Source of the DNA: Zonotrichia leucophrys gambelii | Lineage: Eukaryota > Chordata > Aves > Passeriformes > Passerellidae | NCBI RefSeq assembly: GCF_028769735.1 | Contig: NC_088177.1 | Location: forward strand, 16,122,599 to 16,186,598 | DNA length: 64,000 bases | Reading direction: 5' to 3' | In this document: positions 1 to 12,464 of the stretch, piece by piece | How the letters are laid out: every line of letters begins with the position of its first letter | Numbering within the stretch: the first letter of the stretch is position 1 | The notes under the pieces: model-generated | What the model was told of the DNA's origin: nothing | Seen by the model: only the letters and a program-made list of their open reading frames with translations | Databases searched by the model: none | Program-made: the position numbers and the translations under genes

Positions 1-2041
1 GCACAACAAGCACACTGAAAAGGCAGGTGTAAACAGAAGCTGTAATTTGTCCTGCTGGTGCTGATGCATGGGGAGGCAAAAAACCCAGCTTGAGCCAGAG
101 CCCCAGTTGAATGCACAAGGCTGCCAGGTAGAAAAACAAAAGCATCTTTTCAGTCCCAACCTGCATGTATTTTATATGAAAATCACTAAGGCACAATAAA
201 TATGGAACCCCACAAAGAACTTTTTTTTACAGTCAATTTTTCAGAGGAGAGCTGCAATTTCTATAATGAACGCGTATTAAGCCCTTCATAAAAAAGTTAA
301 TTAAGAAAATGAGTTTGTTTTTTCTACTCAAAATAAGTATTTTGCTGTTTAAAAATACAGTATGTACAGTAAATATGGTTTGGCAGGAAAGGTTTGTTGC
401 AGAGCTCTACTGATATAGCTAACAGAGTTCTTTTCCAGAGCAACTTATAACAAATTGAGACACTCTATGCATGGAAATAAAATATGAAAAAAAAAAGCAG
501 CACATGAAATACCACAAGATCATAAAAAAAGCAGAACAGAGATGTGCAGAAATGGCACAAAACCCTTGGGAAAAAGAAAGTTCAGATATTTGCTATTAAA
601 ATGGATAACTCAGGTGGATTCTTTCCCCCATCTCACATTGCAGCTAGTTTCAGTAGAAGCAGAGGACCCCACAATTTTTCCACCAGCACTTTAAAAAAAA
701 AAAAGTCTTTAAAGAACTGAAGGTTTCCTTTTTCAGTCACATAGATCAAAAGGAAGACTTCTGAAACCACATTCAAACAATTCTATATTGATAGTTTCCA
801 AATTTTCTCTACCTTATCAAAAAAAAAGAAATAATGACAGTGCCCTGAAACAGAAGGCAGTAAATAAGGCTATCACAGAGGTGACAAAGAAAATACTGAA
901 GTAGGTTGAGATAAAAATATGTATGGTTTGACATAGAGACAACCTATATGGAAGAAGAGCTACAGATTAAAAGAGTCTTAGTTGCAAGGAAAGAAACAAC
1001 AGGAGGAAAAATTCGAAGAAAAAAAATCTATTTGTATCATTAAGAGAGGAGAAATATAGAGTAAACCTCTAAAGGGAAAAAAATCTTAACTTTACAGCAG
1101 TACATAGTTAGAAATTAAAGTATAAGTTTTGTCAAAGAGAACAGAAAAAACCCCATCAGGTATCTGGATATTGGTGCCAAGCCAAGAGGAGGAAAGGGAG
1201 CCACAGCCCATCACTGAGGCTGCTGGTGACCAGCAGGAGTGGATAACTTCCCAAGGGATGGCTGAGAATCCCCTCACCCTGGGCAGCCAGCACTCCTGCT
1301 CTGCAGCACAAGCAATGAGATCCTCAGTGGCAGCTTCAATGGTTGGGACAGTCTCCTTACCAATACCTCATCCCTCAGCTGCAAATTAAACTGATTTCCA
1401 GCCTACCCAGCAGCTAAAGATTAGGCTTTTCTCACGTATGGTAATGGGGGAGTGGATTCACCAGGACAGAAGTTTGTTGGCACCAAAATTCTGTTCCCCA
1501 AACTAATTTTTTTTCTTTTTATGACCACTTGAGAAAGCAAAATGAGCCAACAGCCAGCAAACACGATAAACTAAGAGTGTGGAAAGACACTTTTCATCAC
1601 ACCCAGAAAATGAGACATCCTCAGCTGTAGCTCAAGGAGCCCCTGTTACTAACACCTTCAGACAGGCACCACAGCAATGATCAAACCCCAGCCTGCTGCT
1701 TGAGACCACAGCACACACCATGCTCACAGGAGCACATCACAGACAACCCTGAAGAGCAGACCAGAGCAAAGCCCTCTGACAGGTCTCCTGAACTGCAGGG
1801 CTCACCCTTTACACCACAAGTACCATCTCCTCCAAAAGCCCACCATGCAGGCAGCACACAGATACCCACCAGCCCCTTTTCCCTTGCATTTATTGTGCGA
1901 CTCTCCAAAGAAATGAGAGTGAGCGGAGTAGGACCCCAGCTAACACCAGGCAGGGAGAGACACACACACTCCCCCCTAAACTGGAAATATCAGTGTTACT
2001 TGTTTTAGCTGTATGATTTCACAAAGCAAAAAGTTTCTTAC

Positions 2042-2165
2042 CTGTTGGCAGGTGGTGAAGAAGGAACTCCTGTTTGCTCTAACTCAATGTCCTTTTTTTC
2101 CACAGGAAAGAAACCAAACCTGCCTGCCACTTCCTGGGCCCACCCAGCCCACCTGAGGCTAATTT
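2042..2165 (-). other. Possible exon end with consensus 5' splice site (minus strand)
   Basis: On the minus strand, CAG followed by GTAAGAAA (forward 2037-2044) is a consensus 5' splice site. The minus reading frame leading into it is open for about 40 codons back to a stop near 2165, and includes the stretch PVEKKDIELEQTGVPSS. There is no good minus-strand 3' splice site with a polypyrimidine tract in 2105-2165, which weakens a coding-exon call. The same segment read on the plus strand carries an excellent 3' splice site (a CTAAC-type branch point near 2081, a run of Ts, and CAG ending at 2105). At most one orientation is likely to be real. I do not recognise a protein. Confidence 0.25.
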
Positions 2166-2730
2166 AGAGTCTTGACCATGGCACAAAGCTACTGGGGCAG
2201 GTGGATGCTGGGGGGTTAGCTCCAAAAGGGAACTTGGTAGGCAAAACCCTCATTGCTCATTTCAGAAATAGAGAAGGGGAAATTAATTCCCTCTTAATTT
2301 ACCTGTTTTCCTTCCCTTACCCTAACTCATTCCTTTCAACTTTATCTCTTAGCCTGCTCTTCTTTTTACATCAAGCATTTATATAGTTTCAATCTCCTAG
2401 AGAGGAATAAGCTTACATGAAATCCTAAAGTCACATTTTAGACCTAAGTGAAAAATGCATGCTTTACTCTGGTAAATTAAAGCCCATATGCAGGAATTGT
2501 TGGTATCTTACCAACTGTCTTTCACAAAGTATTGGCTGAAATGAACACTTGCTCCTGAGCTAATGGGAAAAGCTTCTCATCAGTGTGCTCTGCCTAACGA
2601 GTCACGGCAGCTCCTGCTGGACCAGAGCAGGAATCCAACTTGGCCACATCACCAGCCTTGCTCAGTGGCAGGCTTTGGGGAACTACAACACATGAAATAC
2701 CTTTCCCTATGCAGAGATTGCAATCCTTAC

Positions 2731-2854
2731 CTGTTAGAAGAGCTTGTTCCATGGTGTTGGTCTCACAGAGGTGTTTTAGGATGTTTGTGGGAGCCTTTGG
2801 ATGCCAGGGCTTCTCCAGATGTGTGTCTATTTGAGTTTTACACGTGTTAAGGTC
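2731..2854 (-). other. Possible exon with consensus 5' splice site (minus strand)
   Basis: The minus strand reads CAG followed by GTAAGG at forward 2728-2735. The frame entering this donor is open for about 41 codons from a TAG at 2855-2857 that could double as a modest 3' splice site (CATTTCTGTTAG). If used, the exon would be 124 nt and phase 1 at its 3' end. The translation includes HLEKPWHPKAPTNILKHLCE, which I do not recognise. The acceptor is only moderate, and an open frame of this length arises by chance roughly one time in eight. It is more a splice-signal candidate than a gene call. Confidence 0.25.
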
Positions 2855-4552
2855 CTAACAGAAATGTCTCTGCCAACAAGATAGTTCTTATGAAAATGTT
2901 CAGAGCAAGTCATAAATAATATAAATTTGATTTAAAAAGAAATTACTGTGTTCTGGTCTTTCTGCATGCAGTTGCTTTGTAAGTGCAGGCTGACTGACTC
3001 CCCTGCAGAGAAGCACCTGAAGCATCACTGAATTCTTCTCTAGAAAAATTAAAACAACAGGAAAAACTTGGGCTGATTTCTGAAGCAGCAAGTTCGGTCC
3101 ACAGATGGAGGTGCACGTGAAGCCTTCCCACCAGAGCTCTTCCCTCTCACACGTGCCTGATCTCAGTAGTGGGGTAATTAATTCTTGTGTCCTCTCAACA
3201 CATCTCCCCCCTCATTACCAAGACTGTGATGATACTGGAAGGTGTCTTGTCTACTCTATTAAAATGCAGATTACATGACAAAAAGACCTTCAGCATCCAG
3301 AACTGTCAGCCCAGCACATTTCAGCTCCCGCTGGTGCTGGCTGGAGTCTCCCATACGCAGGGAGCTGAATATCTGAGCAGGGATCTGTGGATCAGGACAT
3401 TGTAGTGCTTAGTCACTGCTGGCACACAAGCAAATAGAGAGACATTTTTCTTCAGTCTGTTCTGTGGTATCCTGAAGACAAAGCACCTTTACTCTCTTCT
3501 CAAGAAACTCACCATGCACTTCACTGGAGGAAAAAAGTCAGGAATAATTAAAGAAAACATGTGCTGTCCGAACTTGTGACAGAAGCTTCTTTGATAAATA
3601 ATTCATCTTAAAAATCTTGAGAGGTATGAATGAGATGGCAAACGAGGTGCTCCTCTCAAGCACACAGGCCTTCCTGGGTGACCTCCCTTGGCACATGCAG
3701 TTCATAATACCCTGGAGGGGCACAAAGAGAAAAGAGTTTTAACAAATTTGTCAATGAAGCTGTCAACTACAGGCATATGCTATAATCAGGTACTTGAATA
3801 TGTCACAGCAGACCCTACTGTGCAATTCATAAAGTATCAGATAGCTTCTCACAAGGAATTCCAGGAAGACAAGGGAAAACATCAGACAACTCTCACCATC
3901 AGCACTGAAAAGCAATGTTACACATTAACAAGGGTTTGCACAGTGTGTGTCCTTCATGCAGGATTGCAGAGACAAATGCCCATGAAGTTACAAACGACAC
4001 GACATTACACCATTTAGACCTCAGGGAGCATCCTGCCAATTTTCTGTCCATCATTTATTTTCAGATCTGCTGGTGTGCATACTTTGAGTGCTCTTAGCCG
4101 AAGGTCACATTCAGTGAAGCTTCAGCAACAAACCATTTTCCATCTCTGGTTTTGAATTGTTTGATTTTAAATAGTTTGTTATACTTCTGTTCAAGGCATG
4201 TGTCCATAATAATCAGAAAGGACCTGCGTCTTCCAGCAATGCTATTGTTTAGCATTTACACTTATATAAGTGAACTGAAACATCTGCAATATAAATTTTG
4301 CTCTTTTAACCTTGCATCATTCTTCCTTGTATCTCCTGATCCCTGTGCTAGAGATGTTTAAGACAAATGTATAAAAACCTACCTTATCTCTTTTTGCATT
4401 TAACAAGTAGATATGAATAGTCTTCCTAATGGTAAAACATACAACTAACATTTTAACAGAACCAATCTTTATAAACCAGGGGTCTTAACTGAAGGGCAGC
4501 TCTGGATAAGGATATACAGATCAAAAAGGTGCATGTAAAATACATAGAAATT

Positions 4553-4660
4553 ACATATATATATATATATATAATTCATATAATTTATATGTATGAAAAT
4601 TAACATATATTAACTAATATATAATATATATAAAATATATATTAACTATATTATTATTAT
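4553..4660. repeat. AT-rich microsatellite
   Basis: A run of about ten TA/AT dinucleotides (4554-4573) passes into roughly 90 bp of imperfect TA, TAA and TTA repeats. The tract is almost entirely A and T. It sits directly beside an ACTAGT-containing inverted repeat. Such tracts expand and contract easily and melt easily. Confidence 0.9.
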
Positions 4661-4670
4661 ATTATAAATA

Positions 4671-4698
4671 AACTAGTCCTAACTAGTTTGGACTAGTT
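4671..4698. repeat. Inverted repeat, 9-bp arms (AACTAGTCC / GGACTAGTT)
   Basis: AACTAGTCC at 4671-4679 is matched by its exact reverse complement at 4690-4698, with a 10-nt spacer that itself contains a third ACTAGT. It lies at the right edge of the AT microsatellite and could form a hairpin or cruciform. No terminator or RNA-gene context is visible. Confidence 0.85.
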
Positions 4699-5144
4699 AG
4701 CCTATATGAAAATTCTTAAGGCAAGAGGAACAGTGAAAAGGTACATTTCTTTGTTGAAGGTATGTGAGTTGATATCATGTAAAAAAAGTATTTCAAAGAG
4801 GTATTGTTATGTGACAAGCACTGCATTAATGTGAGGCTCAGCTCAGCTCTCTGCAAAGTAGGGGCTCCCACATGGTTTGAATCTGACAAATTCAAAACAG
4901 CAGTAGGGTGGTTCATCAAGAAATGTGAGATGGATGAGAAGAAAAAGTATCTGAGTATGGCCTGCAGCGAACAACTTCATGCTCCTATTTTGAGATCTTG
5001 AAAAAGTTTTCATAGTTTTTCTTTTTTTCCCCCTCATTTGTATGTTATATAGGTCAATTACTTTAAACTTTGCATATTTCCTATCTACTTGCCAACCACC
5101 ATTTACTTTGCATAAATATTGATTTTTATTTCTTTTTGTCTCAG

Positions 5145-5218
5145 GTTATCAGAGATCATCTGTCAGACTGTTAAGATGTCTACCTGACCCTGCCAAAGGA
5201 AAGCTCCATGCAGACCCT
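5145..5218 (+). other. Possible exon between good splice signals (plus strand)
   Basis: A pyrimidine-rich tract ends in TTTTTGTCTCAG at 5144, a strong-looking 3' splice site. A GTGAGA donor follows at 5219. The 74-nt interval is open in one of three frames, and that frame stays open past the donor to about 5240. No protein family is recognised. Splice-like motif pairs of this quality occur by chance in long vertebrate introns, so this is only a candidate. Confidence 0.2.
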
Positions 5219-7056
5219 GTGAGATTGCCATTACTTTACTGAGGGGGAAATATTTTTATATCTGATTTTACCTCTTTCCACATCAGTCACAAGCTGAATA
5301 AAGCTTACCTGAATGCTACAGAAACAGGAGCAAGGGTGTGCAAGATTACTCACAACCAGACTTAACTAGGACCCATTTTGGATAACAAAACTGAATTAAA
5401 AGAAGGGAAAGGAGAAAATCCAACCCTTACTCAGTTCCACACAGATGTAACATACATGAGTATGTATCAAAGTTACTCTAAGGACTATTTTTGACTTGGA
5501 AATGGAGGTTGCTTAATAGAGACTTTACAGTGTAGGAAAAAACCCCCCCAAACATGCAAAGACACACACAGACATTTTCTTGTGTCATGTTTGTGCACTT
5601 CAGTTATACGAGAAAACAAGCATGACATTTTGGGCTGCAGAAGTATTTAACCCTTTACACATTGCTAAGAGGGAAAAAAGTTTTACAAGTTCCTTTGTAA
5701 GAGCCTCCAGCAGCACCGCTGCTCTTGTCTCCCTTCAGTAAGATCCCAAGAATCCTGTTTAAATGAGTGGTAAGCTTGGGAAATCCTAAGGTGCACCTGG
5801 ACAGGAACCATTCTTCTGCAACTTTCAACTCCTTTTGATTACATGTAGTGACCCTTACCCTTAAAAGTCTAAACACAACTGTGAAATCTGATAGAAGGCC
5901 ACAGTCCAGTTCCAATTTACTTTTATTTATTGCCTGACCTGGCCCATCAGTGAGGTCACATTAGACAGAGATGAGCCCCCTGCTAAATAGGAGGTGATTG
6001 CACAGAGTCAGTGATCAAAGCTAATGTTAAGGAAAAGTTCAAGGTTATTAACAAAGAGGCCACAACTAAGAAGCCTTTTATTGAACACCTTCTAATATTC
6101 TTAATATTCTGAGGATTTTTTTAAAATGAGACCAGATAACTAAACTTATGAGGGCACTACAAAACTATTACTAGGTGCCATTTAAATCTTGTCATTTTGC
6201 TGACATCTGTTGTTAGAGGAAAAAAGTAAGGTCAATTCTGGTCCTACAAAACAAAAGCAAGTATTTGTTTGCAAGTCAATCCACAGAACACCTGAAGAAA
6301 AGAATTAAAAAAAAAATAAAATTAAAGAATGGAATGTCACAGATACTCTTCTACAAAAGTAACTCATGCAATTTATGGTATCACAATATGAAGTTGTATC
6401 TGTGATTCAGACAGAGTGAAATCTAATTTATGTGGATATCCACATCTTAAAAATAACAATCTTGAAAATAAGCAGGAAATGCATTTTCTCAAAATAAATT
6501 AAGTGGAAAAAGTCCACTTCTCTTATGACAATGATTAGATTGCTTTTGCACAGTTTATGTAGGTTTTTTGTTTAGTGAAAGAGGATACTCTAAACTAAAC
6601 CACAATTATTTTACAAAGAAACACACTCTTGTGCCCTTAAAAGAATGTACCATTGAATGAGGAGCTGAATGCAATAGACATTATTGAGCAAATAATTGTT
6701 TCCTCCAGAGAATGTCAGATTATGTGTTCTATACAATGCAACACAACTCATTTCACAATGCATTTTCACAGAAATACCTGGCTATTCACACAAGTTATGT
6801 AATACCAAAGCATCCTATTGTGGAGTGCTTCCATGAGAGGGAAGTGGTATGAATGCAGGCAGATAAAAACTGAGCTACAAAACTTTGTGTGTCAGCACTG
6901 AGGCTACTGGGCTCAAGCTGGGAGCTGGCAATGAATAGAAACTCTTCTACTGCAGACAGCAAAAGGAATCTAAACTTTCCCAGTGCATCTCCAAAGTGGA
7001 TGTGAGGAGCCTGGCAGGGTGAGGGGGAACTACTGCAAACAGCAGAGAGGGGAGAA

Positions 7057-7455
7057 CAGAATCACACAATCATTTGGGCTGGAAGAGACCTCCAGGATCA
7101 CTGGGTCCAGCCTGTGACCCAGCACCACCTTCTCAAGCAGACCAGCCCACTGAGTTGCATCCAGCTGTTTACTGAACTCCTCCAGGGAGGGTGTTCCCAG
7201 CACCAACCTGGGCTGCCCATTTCGAGGCTTGAAAACCCTTTCAAAGAAGAAATTCTTCCTCATGTCCAGCCTGAATCTCCCCTAGCACAACTTAAAGCAC
7301 TCCTCTCTTCCTGTCACTGGTTGCCTGGCAGAAGAACCTCACCCCCCACCTGGCTTTCAGGGAGTTGTAGAGAGTGATAAGGTTCTCCCTAAGCCTCTTT
7401 TTCTCTAAACACCCCCAGCTCCCTTAGCTGTTCCTAAAGGACTTACTTTAAATGG
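7057..7455 (-). mobile_element. CR1 LINE, 5'-truncated 3' fragment (minus strand)
   Basis: Read on the minus strand this is the end of a chicken-repeat-1 (CR1) non-LTR retrotransposon: the tail of the reverse-transcriptase ORF, then the short 3' UTR, then the terminal ATTCTGTG-type octamers. On the plus strand it appears as AGAATCACACAATCATTTGGGCTGG followed by the typical 'agacctccaggatcactgggtccagcc' signature, a block containing 'caacctgggctgccc', and 'attcttcctcatgtccagcctgaa'. There is no poly(A) tail, as expected for CR1. Only about 400 bp remains of an element that is several kilobases when intact, so it is immobile. The left boundary is clear and the right boundary is estimated from where similarity fades. 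Confidence 0.92.
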
Positions 7456-9793
7456 TCACTGCACCCATCAATATCGGGAGCACAAAAAATTACAAAAATA
7501 TTAATTCCACTTCACACCTGCAATGGTAATTGCAATGAAGCTTCTGGTTCTTGCACAAAATTGGTCTGGAACTTAGGATGGATTTCTGTTGTTGTGGTTT
7601 TTGGTTGTTTTTTTGGTTTTTTTCCTTCTGAACTAAAATAAAAGCAAAATTTCCTGAAAAAATGAAGCTCTGACTTTTGTCCATCTCAAGAGACAGTGTT
7701 AATGCTCAAGAATCAATTGCAGGAACTAAGTCACGGCACAATATCAGCAGCTCAGAGGAGCAGGGTGTGCAGTTTTATGGCTGATTGTGAAGCAAGGGAC
7801 ACTCACTGATTTGCTGTTGCCTCCAGAATTGTTCTAAAGACAAATGAAGTGTAATAGCACATCACACCATGATTGCATGTTGATGCCATTTCCTGAAGTG
7901 ATGTGATGACACCGTGGTAGGAGCATTAACCCATCTGTCACTTCCTGCATTTGTCTCAATCAAACTGACAGGAGCATTGTGTAAATATGACTTTGGGCAA
8001 AGCAAACCCAGTGTTATGGACCTGACATAGGAAAAGGCAGCTGGCATTCAGAGGAGGGACTGACACAACACAGACATATGTTTGAAAGTAGGACTCTTGC
8101 TAGAGGACATTTAAATAAAAGATTTGTCATTCCTCTCAAGCAATTTGAGATTATTGCTAAGGCACCCTAAAGATCGCTGTGACTTTTTGACAATCTGCCT
8201 GCACATATTTTTTATACAGAGCAGCAAGCAGCACACTGAGCATCAGGAAAAGCAAATTGCTCTGAGGAACAGAGACATGCATTTAACAGCAGGCACACCT
8301 GGAAATACTGCTGCTGCACTGGTAGGTTTAGAAATACTCTTCAGGACTATTAGGAACAATGTTTTGATAATACTGTCGCCCATCTCTTGGCCAAAATTTC
8401 CATTTCCACTAGCAGAAATTCTGGTGGACTGAGGATTCTAAGGCCTGGCTTGAACATGGCAATACAGATCAGAACCAGTCTTCCCTTTCGTATTTATTTA
8501 AAAAGATAGAAGTACCATCTATATGTGTTTTCTCTTTTCTTTATGACATGATACATCTTTACCACATAACTGAATCTCAAAAAATGCAACAAGTGCTATT
8601 GTAACATTATCTTTTTTTCTTAGCTAAATAAAGATATAAATATCCAATTCCTGTGTACAGATTACTGTAGAAAAATGAAATAATAAAATATAGGTCTGCA
8701 AAATTTTCTCCTTCTTTCCTTCCCTTTTATCCTAGTGCTCATGGAACACAATTTTTCTGCTGCCTTCTAACAGATTTTGGTCCGTTAAAGTGTCATCCAT
8801 CTTGTGATGTAAATAATGAATAAGTACAGAACAGCTTCTAGAACTGAAGAAACACAGAGAATATTTTCTGGAGTCTCAAAAAAATCTACAGAACATCTGC
8901 TAGGACACTGACATTTAGAACTAGTACACAGAAATAGATAAAAATGAAAACTAGTATTTAAAAGACCTGAGGACTAATGACAGACTTAAGACTGAAAACC
9001 AATAGAAATCATACTGCAATGCACTCAGTGAGAATTGCTCTGCTTTGCTAATATTATTTCACTACTAAAAGGAATAGAAGTGTTAAATTCTAGAACATTT
9101 CAGGATAGAGCAGATGAAAAAGCCAGCAGTCGTTTAATAATTACTTAGAGGCTAGAAATAGGAACTAAAAGTCACAGAGTCCACAGCAATACTGCCTTGG
9201 GGACATATTTTCCCCCCAGCCTCTAATGTCCCTCAGTGTCCCAAAGTTACTTCTCTCCCTGGGAAAAAAAACCCAAACCACTACAAAGTTTTCTATTTCC
9301 TGCTACTCATTTTTTATTCCCAACACCAGAGCTCTGTATTTGTTGATTTTGTTGCCCCAGTATCGTTTGATCAGGATCAGTTCTGTGACCCTGGTGACAA
9401 TGAGGCCACCCCAACACCGTGGCCAGCAAGAAGAAGCGATCAGCAGCTGAGGCCATCCCCGATGCCACTCAGCTCTGCTGGAATATTCATTTCCAGATCC
9501 AGACAGCTGCCTTGTCACGGCCGAGGGAACAGGGCAAAGGGGGATCAAGCTACTCAAGTAGGAGCAAATGGAAGTGCCTGGGCAGAGGGAATCTCCCGCT
9601 AGCACTGACACCAAAAATAAACCTCAGCCAGGGCCTTTGGTGCTGCTTCTCCCAGAAGTGCAATCCGAGCGGAAAGAACAAATGGAGAAGGTCTTGTGAA
9701 AGCTCACCTGTTTTCCTACTATACCAATTCCCTTATAAAATTATTACCTCCCCCAAAAGCCTTGTCTAGCAAATAATACGTTCTATCTGCCAA
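7456..9793. other. Gene-free stretch between CR1 and polypyrimidine tract
   Basis: No gene is seen. A T/G-rich patch lies at about 7583-7625. The 9226-9770 part is somewhat richer in G and C, with overlapping short open frames on both strands, but none has a recognisable domain. Confidence 0.6.
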
Positions 9794-9838
9794 GTTGTTT
9801 TTTCTTTTTTTTTCTTTTTTCTTTTTTTTTTTTTTTTT
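9794..9838. repeat. Polypyrimidine (T-rich) tract
   Basis: About 45 bases of nearly pure T with a few Cs. It could be simple-sequence expansion. On the plus strand it also resembles a long polypyrimidine tract, but the first downstream AG is not well placed for a 3' splice site. Confidence 0.9.
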
Positions 9839-10210
9839 AATGCCTCAATCATGCAGGGATAAAGAAGCCGCAACTGTATTTATTGTATTTCCCTAAGTGT
9901 AATCTCTCTCCCCAGCAGATGTGACAATTTACTGCCAAGTAAGTTCATCACACAATTAGTGGTGTGAAAGGAAAGCCTATTGTGTACCATAATGGTTTTT
10001 CTCGCCATTAGCAGTTAATAATTACCGACACCGGCTGCAGGGCAGGCGCTGCATCCCCATCTCCGCAGCTCCGGCAGCGCTGTTCCGCAAGCCTCAGGGA
10101 CACGGCAAGGAGAAGGAGCTTCCCAGTGGGTCCCGATAAAAGGCAGGGGTTTATTTCCCCAGATCCATGAGCTCAGGTGCCCCGCACGGCTGAGCCCCTG
10201 CTGTCACCAG
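9839..10210. promoter_or_regulatory. Candidate cis-regulatory block (homeodomain sites plus CpG-dense part)
   Basis: The left half (9839-10025) is AT-rich, CpG-poor and full of TAAT/ATTA cores (for example CAATTAG, GCCATTAG, TTAATAATTACC), the style of conserved vertebrate enhancers. It passes abruptly into about 170 bp (10025-10200) that is GC-rich and holds about eleven CpGs, an unusual density here. I infer a possible enhancer or weak promoter. There is no TATA box, no open frame and no splice pattern to anchor a transcript, and conservation cannot be tested from one sequence. Confidence 0.35.
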
Positions 10211-12464
10211 CCTCCTGAAGTCACTTGACTCATCTGATGCAGGCACATTTCCTCCCCACTGGTGGTGTTTGGGATGAGATGGTGCTTTATGGCTACAGTA
10301 ATGACTTTCCTATAAACTTTTATCACATTCTATAATAACATTTCATAAATATTACTAGCACAATACTTAGTACAACATTTTATTTGAAAGCCCATAAAGT
10401 AATAATAAAGATTGCCAAAACTGGACCTTTAAACTACACAACACATTTTCATACAAATCACATTCTGAGAACTGACCCTGCCTCACTCTTTTGGTGCATT
10501 CAGCATTTCCTGTGACAGGTACATTGTGTCCCCAGTGAACAACTGTCTCTGTCACCATTGCTAACTTCCCTGAAGTGGCTGGGTTTGTTGTTTGGCTTTT
10601 TTTGGATTGGGTTTGAGGGTTGCTTTTTTCCCTGAGAAATCACAGAGATTGTTGTTTTCTGGTAAAACTACAACAAAGAGCTAAAATAAACCCAAGAGAA
10701 CTCCCAAAAGAGTCAATACATCAGAAATTTATGAAGAGCCAGCTAAGAGTGTAAAGTTAATGAGCATATATCGAAGCCTGTTAAACCACCATGTACAGGC
10801 CTCTCATCTGGGAGTAAGGCAGCCTTCAAACTACATTAACCTAAGAGTACTTTGCCCCAAACAATGGCATGCACACTGTACTTTAAAGGCTTTTATTTAT
10901 GCCCATTAACTTTGAGCTGTTTGCATTCTCCTGCTTTTCTTTAGGCAAGTTCTCAGATTGCTGCTTCTCTAAACCATCTTCCATTCTAGCAGCAGTTTCC
11001 CAACCAGAGGGCCACAGCTATCCCTAAACCCTTTCCATTATTCACTCTACCTCTCCATCAGTGATTTCAGCAGGGGATGGGGCAGTCACGCTGGGGAGCC
11101 TGCCACATTCCGGTCCCTCTTCTGAGTTCTGCTGGAATGGGTGCTCCCTTTCTGATTGCGGCAGTGAGAAATAAGACACATGATTTTGGTATCTGATTCA
11201 GATGCATAAGGTGGGTGTTCAAACAGCACATCCTAACTTTTGGGACATGCCGGGGAGCCAGAAGGAAAAGAAAACACTAATGAGATTATTCAGTGAGATG
11301 GGTTGAGTGCCTTGATTGATGCCTCAGTATAGCTGATAAAGAAAGCTACCTCACCCAATTTAAAACTGAGTAATATTCAGAAAGCATTATTGACACAGCA
11401 GGAAATTATTTCTGTTTTTCAAATGCTTGAAAATACATGCTCAGTGTGAGCCAGATGCTGGCTACAAAGGCATCTGAATTCACAACAAGCAGCTTGTCAC
11501 AGCCACATAACTGGCAAATCTCCGAGCAGCTTTCACTCCTCTCACAGATGCCCCATTTCTCAGACTAAGTTTGGCTACATCTTAGTCAAATCTGAACTTC
11601 TTGGATGGTTTTTTGCTGCTTCGGATTGGTGCCTCCACTCCTTGCTGGACTTTCAGCCTAGATGTCTACATGTCACTTTCCTTGGGAATGTGGTTGCAGA
11701 GCTCAATTCTGTCCCTCTACCATGAACCAGCAATCCCACCAAGTACATCTGGCCTGCTCATCCAGCTCTTATCCCTGCACCTGGGCCCTGCTGGGACCCT
11801 GGATTGCCCTGCCAGCTGGGGAGAGGCAGTGTATGAGCAATGTGGTCCAAATGTGCACGTGCATTTATGCCCATCCCAGGCCTAAACCCTCACTGCCAGC
11901 AAAGAAAAGTCTTTTCCTTTGAGAACATTTTGTGATCTGCCAAGAGAGACGACAGAGAAAGTTCATAAAATTGCTGTATTAGCTGTCATTATAATGGGTT
12001 TGTGTGATATCACAGGTGACTGATCATTTTCCTCTGATCAAGATAACTATTGTGCTGAGTGGATATGAGAAAAGTGCCTCCCAAATTGTGTCCACCTTTC
12101 ATCCATCTCCCAGTCCTCTCTCTGTGCTCAGAAAGTGCATTGCAGTTAGTGAACAGGGAACAGCTAATCCCCTCACTTTGTAGTGGTTCAGACCAAATCC
12201 ACTCTCTTGCCCTGTATCACCTCCCCTAAAGCAGTTGCACCCACACCAGAGCTGTCTTCACCAGCTGCTCTCTCTGGTCCCTGTGCTTTTCCTGCCAAGC
12301 TGGTAATACACCGTGTTCACAAAAAAAGCTGGAAGATATGGAGCAGGATTGAGGAATAACATTTCATCAAGAAGATTCATTCATCCTAGCCTATTTAGGA
12401 TCTGAAATTGGCACCAGTGATTCCTCAAAAGATAGATTGCAGTGCTGCAGACAACAGGGCGAAA
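10211..12464. other. Gene-free unique stretch
   Basis: No gene is recognised. A T/G-rich low-complexity patch lies at about 10580-10630. A block at about 11960-12070 has TAAT cores and a TGATCA repeat and looks enhancer-like, without proof. Frames at 11601-11922 are short and featureless. Confidence 0.6.

Larger units (their letters stand above)
1..7056. other. Gene-free AT-rich stretch, left end
   Basis: No coding gene is recognised. The sequence is AT-rich with frequent short A and T runs. All ATG-initiated frames are under 110 codons and show no domain. The notable items (minus-strand splice-donor consensus sites near 2.04, 2.73 and 5.31 kb, an AT microsatellite with a hairpin at 4.55-4.70 kb, and a possible exon at 5.15 kb) are listed separately. 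This looks like intron or intergenic DNA. Confidence 0.7.

Noticed and set aside
7030..7377. Open frames on both strands at 7.0-7.4 kb
   Set aside because: They are translations of the CR1 3' region, not genes.
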